From the NCBI GenBank assembly GCA_013001905.1, contig JABDLC010000010.1, forward strand, positions 1 to 64,000: DNA of 64,000 nucleotides. The letters run 5' to 3'. How positions within the stretch are numbered: position 1 is the stretch's first letter; the number at the start of each line of letters is the position of its first letter. The position numbers and the translations under genes were made by a program. Shown piece by piece: positions 46,697 to 55,718 of the stretch. Source of the DNA: Gammaproteobacteria bacterium (GTDB taxonomy: Bacteria > Pseudomonadota > Gammaproteobacteria > Steroidobacterales > GCA-2729495). The notes under the pieces are model-generated. The model saw nothing but the letters and a program-made list of their open reading frames with translations, ran no database searches and was not told the origin of the DNA.

Positions 46697-48121
46697 ATGC
46701 TGTTTTACTCGCCTGAATTCCTGATTTTTTCAATCGCGCTACTGGGTCTTCTTGGTGTGGTGCACCGCGACGAGCCACGCAAACTGATCCTGCTGCTGGC
46801 CAGCTACCTCTTTTATATGTGGTGGAACCCGGCTTTTATTCTGCTCATCATTTTCTCAACGGTTGTCGACTACATCGTTGGGGGGCGCATGGCCGATGAG
46901 GAAAATCAGACGCGACGCCGGGCTCTTCTCATCATCAGCATGTGCTCCAACCTGGGGCTGCTGTTCTTCTTCAAATACTTCGGCCTGTTTACTGACAGCC
47001 TGCTGGGGCTGATGCGGATGCTCGGCAGTGAACCTTCCTGGGTCACACTGAATATCACGCTGCCCGTGGGCATCTCGTTCTACACGTTCCAGACGATGAG
47101 CTACACGATCGATATCTATCGCCGAAAAATTCCGGCGACCCGGTCACCGCTTGATTTCGCGCTGTTCGTCGCATTCTTCCCGCAGCTGGTTGCCGGCCCT
47201 ATCGTCCGCGCATCGGTCTTCCTGCCGCAACTGACCCGCAAAGTCGCACTCCGCTGCGATCAGGAGACCGTATTCCTGCTGCTGCGCGGATTTGCCAAAA
47301 AAGTACTGGTGGCGGACAACATTGGGGTCATGGTCGATGCGGTCTTCGCGGCGCCCGACGCATGGCCGAGCATCATCATCTGGATCGCGACGATTGGGTT
47401 CGCGATTCAGATTTACTGCGACTTTTCGGGCTATTCCGACATCGCGATTGCCATCGCGCGCATTCTCGGCTTCGACCTGCCGCGCAACTTTGATCACCCT
47501 TACATCGCTCGCAACCCCTCCGATTTCTGGCAACGCTGGCACATCAGCCTGTCGTCGTGGTTGCGTGACTATCTTTATATATCGCTGGGTGGCAATCGAA
47601 ACGGCCCGTTGCAGACATACCGCAATCTGATGCTCACGATGCTGCTCGGCGGCCTGTGGCATGGCGCAAGCTGGAACTTCGTACTTTGGGGTTTTCTGCA
47701 CGGCGCAATACTGGTCGGGCATCGGCTTTATACCCGCGGCAACACGCGCGAGGTCAATACGCACCCGCTGGTAACGATGCTGTCCGTCATGGCAATGCAG
47801 TACTGCGTGCTGATTACCTGGATATCGTTCCGACTGACCGATTTCGATTCGATGCTGGTTGCGATGAAAAAGTTTGTGCTGTTTGATTTCGACTTTTCTA
47901 TTGCGGGCATCGGTCTCGGCAATCTATCGCTGTTCAGCACGCTGTTAATTATGCTGGCCTTCGTAATGCTGCAGGCATTCTCGGTGCGGGTCGGTCACAT
48001 CCATTATTACCTGGGACGCATCAGTACACCCTCGGCTTTGGCGCTCTGCGCTCTATTCGGGTTCGTCGCGTTTTTCTTCTGGCCGCTGAGTCAGGCGCCC
48101 TTCATTTACTTCCAATTCTGA
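46697..48121 (+). CDS. MBOAT family O-acyltransferase (AlgI/DltB-like)
   Basis: The 474-residue inner-membrane protein moves acyl (often acetyl) groups from the cytoplasm to a surface polymer. It has about ten hydrophobic segments, the family block FYMWWNPAFILLIIFSTVVD, FPQLVAGPIVRASVFLPQL and FWQRWHISLSSWLRDYLYI. The catalytic region LLGGLWHGASWNFVLWGFLH contains the conserved His. The acceptor cannot be read. In alginate and teichoic-acid systems such proteins pair with an SGNH partner, and here the partner is the gene immediately upstream. The pair is bounded by 4.5S RNA and tRNA-Ser. Confidence 0.92.
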   Translation: MLFYSPEFLIFSIALLGLLGVVHRDEPRKLILLLASYLFYMWWNPAFILLIIFSTVVDYIVGGRMADEENQTRRRALLIISMCSNLGLLFFFKYFGLFTDSLLGLMRMLGSEPSWVTLNITLPVGISFYTFQTMSYTIDIYRRKIPATRSPLDFALFVAFFPQLVAGPIVRASVFLPQLTRKVALRCDQETVFLLLRGFAKKVLVADNIGVMVDAVFAAPDAWPSIIIWIATIGFAIQIYCDFSGYSDIAIAIARILGFDLPRNFDHPYIARNPSDFWQRWHISLSSWLRDYLYISLGGNRNGPLQTYRNLMLTMLLGGLWHGASWNFVLWGFLHGAILVGHRLYTRGNTREVNTHPLVTMLSVMAMQYCVLITWISFRLTDFDSMLVAMKKFVLFDFDFSIAGIGLGNLSLFSTLLIMLAFVMLQAFSVRVGHIHYYLGRISTPSALALCALFGFVAFFFWPLSQAPFIYFQF

Positions 48122-48171
48122 ACCGGCGGGCGACCTGCTGGCCGGGCTCATCGACGGCACAGAACAAAGAA

Positions 48172-48262
48172 TGGCGGAGAGAGAGGGATTCGAACCCTCG
48201 ATACGCTATTAACGTATACACGAATTCCAATCGTGCGCTTTCGACCACTCAGCCACCTCTCC
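48172..48262 (-). tRNA. tRNA-Ser (GGA)
   Basis: Read on the minus strand, the gene begins GGAGAGGTGGCTGAGTGGTC, has the anticodon stem CACGA/TCGTG around TTGGAAT (anticodon GGA), a long type-II variable arm, the TTCGAAT T-loop and the acceptor CTCTCC, then an encoded CCA. It is 91 nt, the length expected for tRNA-Ser. A sigma-70-like promoter (TTGATA, 17 bp, TAACCT) lies upstream. No integrase or repeat of its 3' end is seen, so it is not visibly an attachment site in use. Confidence 0.97.
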
Positions 48263-48290
48263 GTGGAACGGCCGTACTTAAGGGCTGCGA

Positions 48291-48319
48291 AGGTTAGCGC
48301 AGGCAAGGGCGTCTATCAA
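48291..48319 (-). promoter_or_regulatory. Candidate promoter of tRNA-Ser
   Basis: On the minus strand TTGATA and TAACCT are 17 bp apart, ending 28 nt before the tRNA 5' end. It is suitable for transcribing the tRNA alone. Confidence 0.45.
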
Positions 48320-48332
48320 ACGCCGTGTATCA

Positions 48333-48596
48333 TCAGTTAGGGCGATACTCCGGCGGCTCGATCAGGCACGGCGACTCTGCAGGCGTCGCGGTGGTGTTGG
48401 TCGGCCCCTCAGGGATCGGCAACCAGGCGTCATCAGGCAACGCTTCAAGATCATCCGGCACCTGCGCGCGCTCACCCGCGCGCGCCTGCTGGTACTCACG
48501 AAGCTCACGACACTTATCAAGCTCCGTCTTGAAGATGCCGCAGGACGTCTGCAACAACGTCATGCACAAAATAAGTAGCAGCCCGAAATAACGCAT
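48333..48596 (-). CDS. Small lipoprotein candidate downstream of dapA
   Basis: The 87-residue product has a short hydrophobic N terminus ending LLQTSCGIF, a weak lipobox whose position -3 is Gln instead of Leu. The mature part is polar, with Cys, Pro and Glu (CRELREYQQARAGERAQVPD). It could be an outer-membrane lipoprotein. Its ATG shares one base with the dapA stop (TAATG), so it is translationally coupled. In many gammaproteobacteria the gene in this position is bamC, but this product is a quarter of BamC's length and shows no BamC domain, so I do not call it BamC. The family is unknown. Confidence 0.6.
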   Translation of the reverse strand: MRYFGLLLILCMTLLQTSCGIFKTELDKCRELREYQQARAGERAQVPDDLEALPDDAWLPIPEGPTNTTATPAESPCLIEPPEYRPN

Positions 48597-49489
48597 TAGC
48601 CGATCACTCCTGCATGACGCAGCGCTGCTGCAACAGTGGGCTGGTTAGCCGCCGACAATGGCAGCAACGGCAGGCGTATACCGCCCTCGATCAGCCCCAT
48701 CTGCTGCAGGCACCATTTGACCGGAATCGGATTGGATTCGACAAACAAATCTCTGTGCAAAGCTTCCAGCGGCGCATCCAGCCCTGCTGCCAGATCCGTA
48801 TCACCTGCGAGCGCAGCTTTGCACATGGCAGCCATTGCCGCCGGCGCAACATTGGCGGTTACAGACACTACGCCCTGCCCCCCTGCCAGCATAAATTCAC
48901 GCGCGGTTGCATCGTCACCACTATACAACGCGAACCCGGCGCCGCAGAGTTCCCGCAGTGAGGCCACCCGGCTGACATCTCCGGTCGCCTCCTTAATGCT
49001 GAAAATATTGGGATGCGTCGCCAGCCTCGCAACCGTCTCGGGCTGCATATCTACAGCGGTGCGGCCGGGGACGTTATACAGCATCACCGGTTTGCTGACC
49101 GCATCGGCAACGGCAGTAAAATGCGCAACCAGCCCGTCAGGGGTCGGCTTGTTGTAGTACGGCGTGACCACAAGAAATCCATCCACCGCATGCCCGTCTG
49201 CATTTAGCCCGTCAACTTCATGCGACAAATCGACTGTTTGCGACGTTGAGTTGGAGCCGGTTCCGGCGATCACCGGAATCCGGCCGGCGACCGTGCGCAC
49301 GGCAGCAGCGATCACCTCAATATGCTCGGATTTCTGCAGAGTGGCGGATTCACCGGTGGTGCCCGTGACGACGAGCGCGTCAGTGCCGGCATCGATGTGA
49401 AATTCGATCAGCTGTTCAAACGCCGCAAAGTCCACGGCTCCGTCGGGAGACATGGGCGTCACAATGGCGACTGAACTTCCTGAAAACAT
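48596..49489 (-). CDS. dapA: 4-hydroxy-tetrahydrodipicolinate synthase
   Basis: DapA condenses pyruvate with aspartate semialdehyde, the first step of diaminopimelate/lysine synthesis; dapB lies 42 kb away. The 297-residue protein (E. coli 292) is a class I aldolase barrel. It has [13 protein letters not shown], the Tyr in [12 protein letters not shown] and the Schiff-base Lys in [13 protein letters not shown]. It is divergent from gcvR, with a 137-bp region between them. A small lipoprotein candidate is coupled downstream. Order and motifs are standard. Confidence 0.97.
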   Translation of the reverse strand: MFSGSSVAIVTPMSPDGAVDFAAFEQLIEFHIDAGTDALVVTGTTGESATLQKSEHIEVIAAAVRTVAGRIPVIAGTGSNSTSQTVDLSHEVDGLNADGHAVDGFLVVTPYYNKPTPDGLVAHFTAVADAVSKPVMLYNVPGRTAVDMQPETVARLATHPNIFSIKEATGDVSRVASLRELCGAGFALYSGDDATAREFMLAGGQGVVSVTANVAPAAMAAMCKAALAGDTDLAAGLDAPLEALHRDLFVESNPIPVKWCLQQMGLIEGGIRLPLLPLSAANQPTVAAALRHAGVIG

Positions 49490-49558
49490 AATATCTGCCT
49501 GACTGTCAGACCGGCGATGGTACGTGCGGCCAGCAGTGCACGCAAGCAGCCCGGACGC

Positions 49559-49586
49559 TTGATGCGGGCCAAATACACAGTAAACT
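49559..49586 (+). promoter_or_regulatory. Candidate promoter of gcvR
   Basis: TTGATG and TAAACT are 16 bp apart in the dapA-gcvR gap, about 40 bp before the gcvR ATG. Confidence 0.45.
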
Positions 49587-49626
49587 GCCCCGTACTTTCG
49601 TCGCGCACTTTGTCGATACCTAAAAC

Positions 49627-50157
49627 ATGGAAAAACTTCTCGCAGTCACCGTCATCGGCCCGGATCGCACCGGGCTCGTGCGCGATGTCACCAAGTCGAT
49701 CAGCGCTGCCGGCGGCAGCATCATGCAGAGCCGCATGACCACTCTCGGTCGGGAGTTCGCCATGGTAGCGCTGGTTGCCGCAAACTGGCACGCCATCAAA
49801 AAGGTCGAGGATGCGCTCGACGAGCTGGCCGCCAGCTCTGAGCTCACGATCAGCTACAAGACGACGGAGGAACGACAGGGTCAGTCACCTGCCGCACCCT
49901 ACAATGTCGATATCGTGGCAATGGATCAGGAAGGCATCGTCGCCGGGCTGGCGAGTTTTTTTGCCAGCCGCGAGATAGAAATCGCTGACTTGAACACTCG
50001 CCGCTATAACGCCGCACATACGGGAGCCGCGATGTTTGCGGTGCAGATAGCGATCAGCGTCCCTGCGAGCTCGCATCTGGCAACCCTGCGTGACGAGTTG
50101 CACGAATACTGCGAGCAACAGAACCTCGATGCGATTATCGAGCCCATTCAGCGCTAA
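49627..50157 (+). CDS. gcvR: Glycine cleavage system transcriptional repressor GcvR-type ACT protein
   Basis: The 176-residue protein has two ACT domains. The first begins [20 protein letters not shown], with the glycine-rich [18 protein letters not shown]. The second contains [20 protein letters not shown] and [20 protein letters not shown]. In E. coli such a protein (GcvR) binds glycine and GcvA to control the glycine-cleavage operon. No gcvA or gcv operon is in the window, so the role here is inferred from family and position. The position dapA/gcvR/bcp is the conserved order. The ATG lies 11 bp before the bcp start region. E. coli GcvR is 190 residues. Confidence 0.9.
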   Translation: MEKLLAVTVIGPDRTGLVRDVTKSISAAGGSIMQSRMTTLGREFAMVALVAANWHAIKKVEDALDELAASSELTISYKTTEERQGQSPAAPYNVDIVAMDQEGIVAGLASFFASREIEIADLNTRRYNAAHTGAAMFAVQIAISVPASSHLATLRDELHEYCEQQNLDAIIEPIQR

Positions 50158-50168
50158 CGAGAACGCTC

Positions 50169-50636
50169 ATGAAGACAGCACAACTGGACCGCGTCGTCCC
50201 GCCATTCAAACTTCCGGCCACCGGTGACCAGACGATCGACCTAAAGTCACTGCGCGGCAAAAACGTCGTAATCTATTTTTACCCCAAGGACAGCACGCCG
50301 GGCTGCACCACCGAAGGTCAGGACTTTGCGGCCAACCACGGCAAATTTAAACGCAGCAATACGGTGATTCTCGGGGTCTCTCGCGACAGCATCGCATCAC
50401 ACGAAAAGTTCAAGGCGAAGCAAAACTTTCCGTTCGAGCTGCTGTCTGACGAAGATGAAGAGGCATGCCGGATATTCGATGTCATCAAACAGAAGAATAT
50501 GTATGGCAAGAAATTTATGGGCATCGAACGCAGCACATTTCTGATTGACGACAAAGGCAAGCTCCGTCGCGAGTGGCGCAAGGTCAAGGTCAAAGGCCAT
50601 GTGGACGAGGTGCTGGAAGCCGTAAAGGGCCTATGA
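50169..50636 (+). CDS. bcp: Peroxiredoxin of the BCP/PrxQ family
   Basis: This thioredoxin-dependent peroxidase reduces hydrogen peroxide and organic hydroperoxides. The 155-residue protein has the peroxidatic site YFYPKDSTPGCTTEGQDFAA. In E. coli BCP a resolving cysteine follows five residues on, but here that position is Gly-Gln (no Cys). It therefore looks like a 1-Cys or atypical form unless a Cys elsewhere serves; the only other Cys is in DEEACRIF. The C terminus has NMYGKKFMGIERSTFLIDDK. It follows gcvR by 11 bp and overlaps the bepA ATG, so the genes are co-transcribed. Confidence 0.92.
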   Translation: MKTAQLDRVVPPFKLPATGDQTIDLKSLRGKNVVIYFYPKDSTPGCTTEGQDFAANHGKFKRSNTVILGVSRDSIASHEKFKAKQNFPFELLSDEDEEACRIFDVIKQKNMYGKKFMGIERSTFLIDDKGKLRREWRKVKVKGHVDEVLEAVKGL

Positions 50637-52123
50637 GTTCGAGTCGTGTCGCGCTGCTCGCGTTCTGCCTGACACTGATGGCGGGTGCTCCGACCCGCGC
50701 TGATGAAATAAAATTGCCGGACATGGGCAGCCCGTCAGATGGCCTGCTCTCGGTGCGCACCGAAGCCATCATCGGCCGCCAGGTCTACGGTGACCTGCTC
50801 GAAACGGGATCCGTAATAACCGATCCCGAGCTGCAGGAATATATCCAGGACATCGGTATGCGTCTGGTCGCACAGGCGGACAACAAGCCCGGCCAGAGCT
50901 TCACTTTTTTCATGGTCGACAGCCCCGTCATTAATGCCTTTGCGCTACCGGGGGGATATATCGGCATCCATACGGGCCTCTTACTGGCGGCAGAGAACGA
51001 AAGCGAGCTCGCCGGTGTGCTGGCCCACGAGATCAGCCACGTCACGCAGCGGCATATTTCCCGTGCCGTGTACGCGAATCAGCGCGCGAGCACGCTGTCG
51101 CTGGCCGCGATGCTGGGTGCGATTCTGGCAGGTGTGGCGGCGGGCGCTGACGGCGATGTAATGGCCGGCGCCATCAGCGTCACGCAGAGCATGGCCATCG
51201 AGAACCAGATCGCCTTTACCCGTGCCAACGAATATGAGGCCGACCGCGTTGCCGTTGAAGTGATGGCGGGCGCCAGCTTTGACCCGATGGGCATGCCGGA
51301 CTTTTTTGAGACCCTGTCGCGGCGAACCAGCACGCTGGCGCGCGAAATACCCACCTTTCTGCGCACGCATCCCGTGTCGTCTGATCGTATGGCGGAAACC
51401 CGGGCACGGGCCCGCAGCATCGTCGTTGACGAAGTGCAGGAGACGATGGGATTCCCGCTGGCACGGGCGCGTTCCCGGCTGCTAACCAGCAGCCGGCCGG
51501 AACTGGCACTGGAATATTTCACGAGCGAACAGGCGCGGCCGGGCAATGCCGACAACTTTGAACACATTTACGGTCAGGCGCTGGCGCTGACCCAACTGGG
51601 TCGTTATGCCGAAGCAGAGCAGCTGTTTGAAGGCCTGCTGGACCAATACGAGGAAATCATCCCGCTGCATTCAGCACTAGCAGAAACCCGCATCATGCTG
51701 GACCGTAGGGATGCGGCTCTGGATACCTTTGCCAATGCACTCAAGCTGTTTCCGGATAACGTGCCGCTAACCGTGCGGTACGCGGAAGCGCTGCTGCGCT
51801 ACGATCAGGCCCAGCCGGCACATGACATGCTGCTGGCGCTGCTGAACAAAGTACCACCCACGCTGGAACAGGTGCGGCTGATAGCACTGGCCGCCAACCG
51901 GTCCGGCGATGTCGCCAATACTCACTACTACATGGCCGAATACCAGGCGATGTCCGGCAATTTGCGCCTGGCTATCGACCAGCTGATCCTTGCGTTAGGT
52001 ACACCCGGTCTGGATAGTGTGCAACGTGCTCGACTGGACGCGAGACTGAAGGAATTTCAGGAGTATCTGCCGCGTCGTGGCGGCCGTGACGACAATGCTG
52101 AAGAACAACCGTCGGAGAATTAA
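50633..52123 (+). CDS. bepA: Periplasmic M48 metalloprotease BepA-like, with TPR repeats
   Basis: BepA (YfgC) helps assemble or degrade outer-membrane proteins such as LptD. The 496-residue protein starts MSSSRVALLAFCLTLMAG; the ATG overlaps the bcp stop as ATGA. It has a signal peptide, then an M48 domain with the zinc motif GVLAHEISHVTQRH, the third ligand region TRANEYEADRVAVEV and FLRTHPVSSDRMAETRARAR. Tetratricopeptide-type helices cover roughly residues 320-490. The length is near E. coli BepA (487). mlaA begins 1 bp after its stop. Confidence 0.94.
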   Translation: MSSSRVALLAFCLTLMAGAPTRADEIKLPDMGSPSDGLLSVRTEAIIGRQVYGDLLETGSVITDPELQEYIQDIGMRLVAQADNKPGQSFTFFMVDSPVINAFALPGGYIGIHTGLLLAAENESELAGVLAHEISHVTQRHISRAVYANQRASTLSLAAMLGAILAGVAAGADGDVMAGAISVTQSMAIENQIAFTRANEYEADRVAVEVMAGASFDPMGMPDFFETLSRRTSTLAREIPTFLRTHPVSSDRMAETRARARSIVVDEVQETMGFPLARARSRLLTSSRPELALEYFTSEQARPGNADNFEHIYGQALALTQLGRYAEAEQLFEGLLDQYEEIIPLHSALAETRIMLDRRDAALDTFANALKLFPDNVPLTVRYAEALLRYDQAQPAHDMLLALLNKVPPTLEQVRLIALAANRSGDVANTHYYMAEYQAMSGNLRLAIDQLILALGTPGLDSVQRARLDARLKEFQEYLPRRGGRDDNAEEQPSEN

Positions 52124-52124
52124 C

Positions 52125-52874
52125 GTGGGGAAACGGATCAACGACTCATCACTTCGCAACACGCTGGCCTGGTTGATTGTGGGCCTGCAGTGCGCATTGT
52201 TCGCTCCGTTGGCAGCGGCCGATGAACATGAGAAAAACATCGATCCGCTGGAGCCGGTCAACCGCATCATTTACGGATTCAATGACGGCCTCGATCGTTT
52301 TATCCTGCGTCCTGTGGGGAAAGGCTACAACGCCGTCCTCCCCAAGCCGGTGCGCAAAGGCGTCGGTAACTTTTTCGATAACTGGACCTACCCGATCACG
52401 ATTGTTAACGGGTATTTGCAGGGCAAGTTCCGCCAGGGCACCGAAGATCTGGGCCGCTTCGCGGTTAATTCGACGGTCGGCCTGCTGGGGCTGTTTGATG
52501 TCGCGACCGGGCTGGGCCTTGAGCAAAACAAGGAAGACTTCGGGCTGACATTCGCCCGGTGGGGCATCGGTCAGGGCCCCTACGTCGTGCTGCCTTTGCT
52601 CGGCCCCGCAACCGCGCGCAGCGGCATAGGCTTAATTGGCGATACCGCAATTAATCCGGTGGCCCAGCTCAACGACTCAAGCGTCCGCGACAAGCTGTTG
52701 ATCCTTTGGTTTATCGAATCGCGAGCCGCGCTCATCGGCCCGGATGAAGTCGTTCAGGAAGCCTACGACCCCTACCTGTTCATGCGCGATGCCTATTTGC
52801 AGAATCGCGCCTTCCTGCGGGGCGAGGCGACGACGGACGATGAATTCTTCGACGAGGAATTCGACGACTTCTGA
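52125..52874 (+). CDS. mlaA: Phospholipid-transport protein MlaA (VacJ)
   Basis: MlaA sits in the outer membrane and removes misplaced phospholipids to the periplasmic MlaC. The 249-residue reading starts at GTG 52125 with GGAG 8 bases upstream, better than the upstream ATG at 52095. It has a signal segment (WLIVGLQCALFAPLAAADEH), then the VacJ core DPLEPVNRIIYGFNDGLDRF, PITIVNGYLQGKFRQGTEDL and FGLTFARWGIGQGPYVVLPL. The tail is acidic (DDEFFDEEFDDF). The N terminus does not show a proper lipobox before its Cys (GLQC), although E. coli MlaA is a lipoprotein. It converges with mlaC. Confidence 0.92.
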   Translation: MGKRINDSSLRNTLAWLIVGLQCALFAPLAAADEHEKNIDPLEPVNRIIYGFNDGLDRFILRPVGKGYNAVLPKPVRKGVGNFFDNWTYPITIVNGYLQGKFRQGTEDLGRFAVNSTVGLLGLFDVATGLGLEQNKEDFGLTFARWGIGQGPYVVLPLLGPATARSGIGLIGDTAINPVAQLNDSSVRDKLLILWFIESRAALIGPDEVVQEAYDPYLFMRDAYLQNRAFLRGEATTDDEFFDEEFDDF

Positions 52875-52908
52875 GGTTGCTCAGCAAGTTTAGGCAAAGG
52901 AGAGCCGG

Positions 52909-53571
52909 TCAAGCGCTGTCTGCAGCACCACCCGACTCGGATTCGAGCCGGCTAATCACTGCATCAATGCCAAGGTCAGAAATCTCGGCATCAAACTGAC
53001 TGCGGTAATTTTGAATATAAGACACGCCGTCGATCCGCACGTCATACATTTTCCAGCCGTCCGCGGTTTCGCGTAACGCATAGTTAATATTAACCGCGTC
53101 ACCGTTCTCAAGCGCCAGCGTCGTTTTGACGAGCGCTTTGTCGCCATCCTTCGAGTACGAAGCCTCGGGGTCGACTGTCATGTTGCTCTGATCGAAACCC
53201 AGGAGACCTTTGGCATACGTGCGCACCAGAAAGCTATAGAACGCCTGAATAAAACGTTCGCGCTGCGCCTCTGTCGCTGCAGTCCAATGGGTGCGACCGA
53301 GCACCAGCTTGCTCGCATACTGCACATCGAAGCCCGGCAGCAATAAATTCCGCACAACGTCGTAAAGCTCAGTGGTATTTTCGTTGTAGTAGTCCTGACG
53401 GCCTTTCAGTTGTTCCGCAAGCGCCGTCGCACGGGACTCAATCACCGCATGAGGAGTCGCCGACGAAACTTCCGTCGCGGCATCAGTAGCCGCCTCTTCT
53501 GCGGCCGCTATTGATAACGAACCGAGCATGATCATTAGTAGTAGTGAACGAAGCAGTGCGGTCATGCGCAT
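52909..53571 (-). CDS. mlaC: Periplasmic phospholipid-binding protein MlaC
   Basis: MlaC shuttles phospholipid between MlaA and the MlaFEDB complex. The 220-residue protein has a signal peptide (LLRSLLLMIMLGSLSIAAAE) and the conserved Toluene-tolerance Ttg2 fold: VVRNLLLPGFDVQYASKLVL, then AATEAQRERFIQAFYSFLVR and DGWKMYDVRIDGVSYIQNYR. Two start codons (53571, 53565) are six bases apart; AAGGA upstream can serve either. It stands alone, opposite to mlaA with 34 bp between the stops. The other mla genes are not in this window. A plain terminator was not identified. Confidence 0.93.
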   Translation of the reverse strand: MRMTALLRSLLLMIMLGSLSIAAAEEAATDAATEVSSATPHAVIESRATALAEQLKGRQDYYNENTTELYDVVRNLLLPGFDVQYASKLVLGRTHWTAATEAQRERFIQAFYSFLVRTYAKGLLGFDQSNMTVDPEASYSKDGDKALVKTTLALENGDAVNINYALRETADGWKMYDVRIDGVSYIQNYRSQFDAEISDLGIDAVISRLESESGGAADSA

Positions 53572-53682
53572 GATTTCCTTTTCCGGGCTGTGTTCTTGGA
53601 CAGTTGCCGACAACGGATGTTGCGGCGCTGCGCTGGGAGTCTACCAAGACGGCGCGCACCCTGTCCCAATGCATGGCGGGCC

Positions 53683-53710
53683 TTGCTTTCCGCTGATATC
53701 GGACTAAAAT
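53683..53710 (+). promoter_or_regulatory. suf operon promoter
   Basis: TTGCTT and TAAAAT are 16 bp apart upstream of sufR. The -10 lies inside the IscR/SufR-type operator, so binding would block RNA polymerase. Confidence 0.6.
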
Positions 53711-53720
53711 AGTCCTGTAT
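53696..53720. promoter_or_regulatory. IscR type-1-like operator before the suf operon
   Basis: A 25-bp palindromic site has outer ATA and TAT and the inner arms GGACTA and TAGTCC around AAA, matching the known type-1 IscR pattern (GACT...AGTC core with AT-rich centre and ATA/TAT ends). It covers the suf -10. Binding by the Rrf2 regulator sufR encoded directly downstream is the expected autoregulation. Confidence 0.75.
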
Positions 53721-53762
53721 GGATTAAATAGTTTATTGCATCGCAACAGGACGGGTAATTTT

Positions 53763-54248
53763 GTGCTGAGAATCAGCAAACTGACCGACTACGGCACGCT
53801 GGTGCTGGTCCACCTGGCGGGCTATGACAGAGGCGCATTGTGCTCTGCACCCGAGCTGGCGGCCGGCACCGGTCTGGCATTGCCTACCGTACAGAAAGTG
53901 CTGAAAACGCTGGCCCGCGCAAACCTGGTGAATTCCGTGCGTGGCGCCGACGGAGGCTATCGGCTGGCACGGGAGCCCGGTGACATCAGCGCAGCCGAAA
54001 TTGTCGATGCACTGGAAGGCCCGTTGGCGATCACCGAGTGCAGCCACGACGACAGCACATGCGAGTTGGAGTCCAGCTGTCAGGTTGGCGGCGCATGGCA
54101 AAAAATCAGTCATGCGATACGCGCCGCGATGACTGAGATCAGGTTGTCGGATCTGCAGAACCCGCCGGCCGAATTTCCGTTGCGCTACACCATATTGAGC
54201 GAGAGCGGCCATACCGGCCGCACTGCTAAACAGGAATCCGTCAGTTAG
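53763..54248 (+). CDS. sufR: Rrf2-family SUF regulator (SufR/IscR-like)
   Basis: This 161-residue Rrf2 winged-helix protein (start GTG 53763) has [18 protein letters not shown], helix-turn-helix [19 protein letters not shown] and a wing [15 protein letters not shown]. The three cysteines in [14 protein letters not shown] could ligate an iron-sulfur cluster, as in IscR and SUF-type regulators. It should sense cluster supply and repress the operon through the palindrome 40-65 bp upstream. sufB follows 2 bp after its stop. The upstream TTG (53736) is less likely. Confidence 0.9.
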   Translation: MLRISKLTDYGTLVLVHLAGYDRGALCSAPELAAGTGLALPTVQKVLKTLARANLVNSVRGADGGYRLAREPGDISAAEIVDALEGPLAITECSHDDSTCELESSCQVGGAWQKISHAIRAAMTEIRLSDLQNPPAEFPLRYTILSESGHTGRTAKQESVS

Positions 54249-54250
54249 TC

Positions 54251-55699
54251 ATGGCAAGTAAACAGCAAGAAGTTAAAGACCTCGTCGATCGCAAGTACGA
54301 ACACGGCTTCGTAACTGATATCGACTCCGATACCCTGCCCCCGGGTATAGATGAGGATGTCATTCGCCATATTTCTGCCATGAAGAAGGAGCCCTCCTTC
54401 ATGCTGAAATGGCGTTTGCAGGCGTTCGCGCGATGGAAAAAAATGCAGCCGCCAAACTGGGCGAAACTCAATCTTGAGCCGATCGACTATCAGGCAATCT
54501 CGTACTACTCGGCGCCGAGAAAAGACCCGAATGCGCCGAAAAGCCTGGACGAAGTCGATCCGAAACTGCTGGAGACATACGACAAGCTGGGAATTCCCCT
54601 GCACGAGCGCGCGCGGCTGGCGGGCGTCGCGGTAGACGCCGTGTTCGACAGTGTCTCGGTTACCACGACGTTTAAGGACAAGCTGGGAGAAGCGGGGGTG
54701 ATCTTCTGCTCGTTTTCGGAAGCTGTGCAGGACCATCCTGAACTGATCGAGAAATACCTCGGCACGGTGGTGCCGCAGCGGGATAACTTCTTTGCCGCAC
54801 TCAATTCGGCCGTGTTTACGGACGGCAGTTTCGTTTACGTACCAAAGGGCGTGCGCTGTCCGATGGAGCTGTCCACCTATTTCCGTATCAATGCGGCGAA
54901 TACCGGGCAGTTTGAGCGCACGCTCGTTATCGCGGACGAAGGCAGTCATGTGAGCTATCTCGAGGGCTGCACCGCTCCGCAACGCGACGAAAATCAACTG
55001 CACGCCGCCGTCGTGGAACTCATTGCCGAGAAAGATGCGGAGATTAAATACTCCACGGTGCAGAACTGGTACCCGGGCGATGAGAACGGCAAGGGCGGGA
55101 TTTATAACTTCGTGACCAAACGCGGCGACTGCCGCGGCGATCGCTCCAAAATCTCGTGGACTCAGGTAGAGGCCGGGTCTGCGATTACCTGGAAATACCC
55201 GAGCTGCATACTGCGCGGGGCTGAATCGGTCGGCGAGTTTTACTCAGTTGCGGTGACAAACAACCATCAGCAGGCCGACACGGGCACAAAAATGGTGCAT
55301 ATCGGCCGCGACACGAAAAGCACGATCATCTCCAAAGGCATCTCTGCCGGTCAGGCACAGAATGCCTACAGGGGGCTGGTCAAAATGTTTCCGTCTGCTG
55401 ACAACGCCCGCAACTACACGCAGTGCGACTCGTTGCTGATGGGCAATCGTTGCGGCGCGCACACCTTTCCCTACATGGAGATTCAGAACCCGACCGCGAT
55501 CGTGGAGCACGAAGCCACCACCTCGAAGATCGCGGACGACCAGCTGTTTTACTGCCGGCAGCGCGGCCTGACCGAAGAAGATGCTGTGAACATGATCGTG
55601 AACGGCTTTTGCAAAGAGGTGTTTCGCGAGCTGCCAATGGAATTTGCCGTTGAGGCACAAAATTTAATGAATGTGAGTCTGGAAGGCGCTGTCGGCTGA
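54251..55699 (+). CDS. sufB: Fe-S cluster assembly scaffold SufB
   Basis: SufB forms the SufBC2D complex that builds iron-sulfur clusters from sulfur supplied by SufS. The 482-residue protein (E. coli 495) has the SufB core: [40 protein letters not shown] and the cluster-site region [20 protein letters not shown], with the conserved Cys and His. [20 protein letters not shown] is the C-terminal signature. It starts 2 bp after sufR. All main motifs are intact. Confidence 0.97.
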   Translation: MASKQQEVKDLVDRKYEHGFVTDIDSDTLPPGIDEDVIRHISAMKKEPSFMLKWRLQAFARWKKMQPPNWAKLNLEPIDYQAISYYSAPRKDPNAPKSLDEVDPKLLETYDKLGIPLHERARLAGVAVDAVFDSVSVTTTFKDKLGEAGVIFCSFSEAVQDHPELIEKYLGTVVPQRDNFFAALNSAVFTDGSFVYVPKGVRCPMELSTYFRINAANTGQFERTLVIADEGSHVSYLEGCTAPQRDENQLHAAVVELIAEKDAEIKYSTVQNWYPGDENGKGGIYNFVTKRGDCRGDRSKISWTQVEAGSAITWKYPSCILRGAESVGEFYSVAVTNNHQQADTGTKMVHIGRDTKSTIISKGISAGQAQNAYRGLVKMFPSADNARNYTQCDSLLMGNRCGAHTFPYMEIQNPTAIVEHEATTSKIADDQLFYCRQRGLTEEDAVNMIVNGFCKEVFRELPMEFAVEAQNLMNVSLEGAVG

Positions 55700-55718
55700 C
55701 CGGGCTCAGGAATACAAA

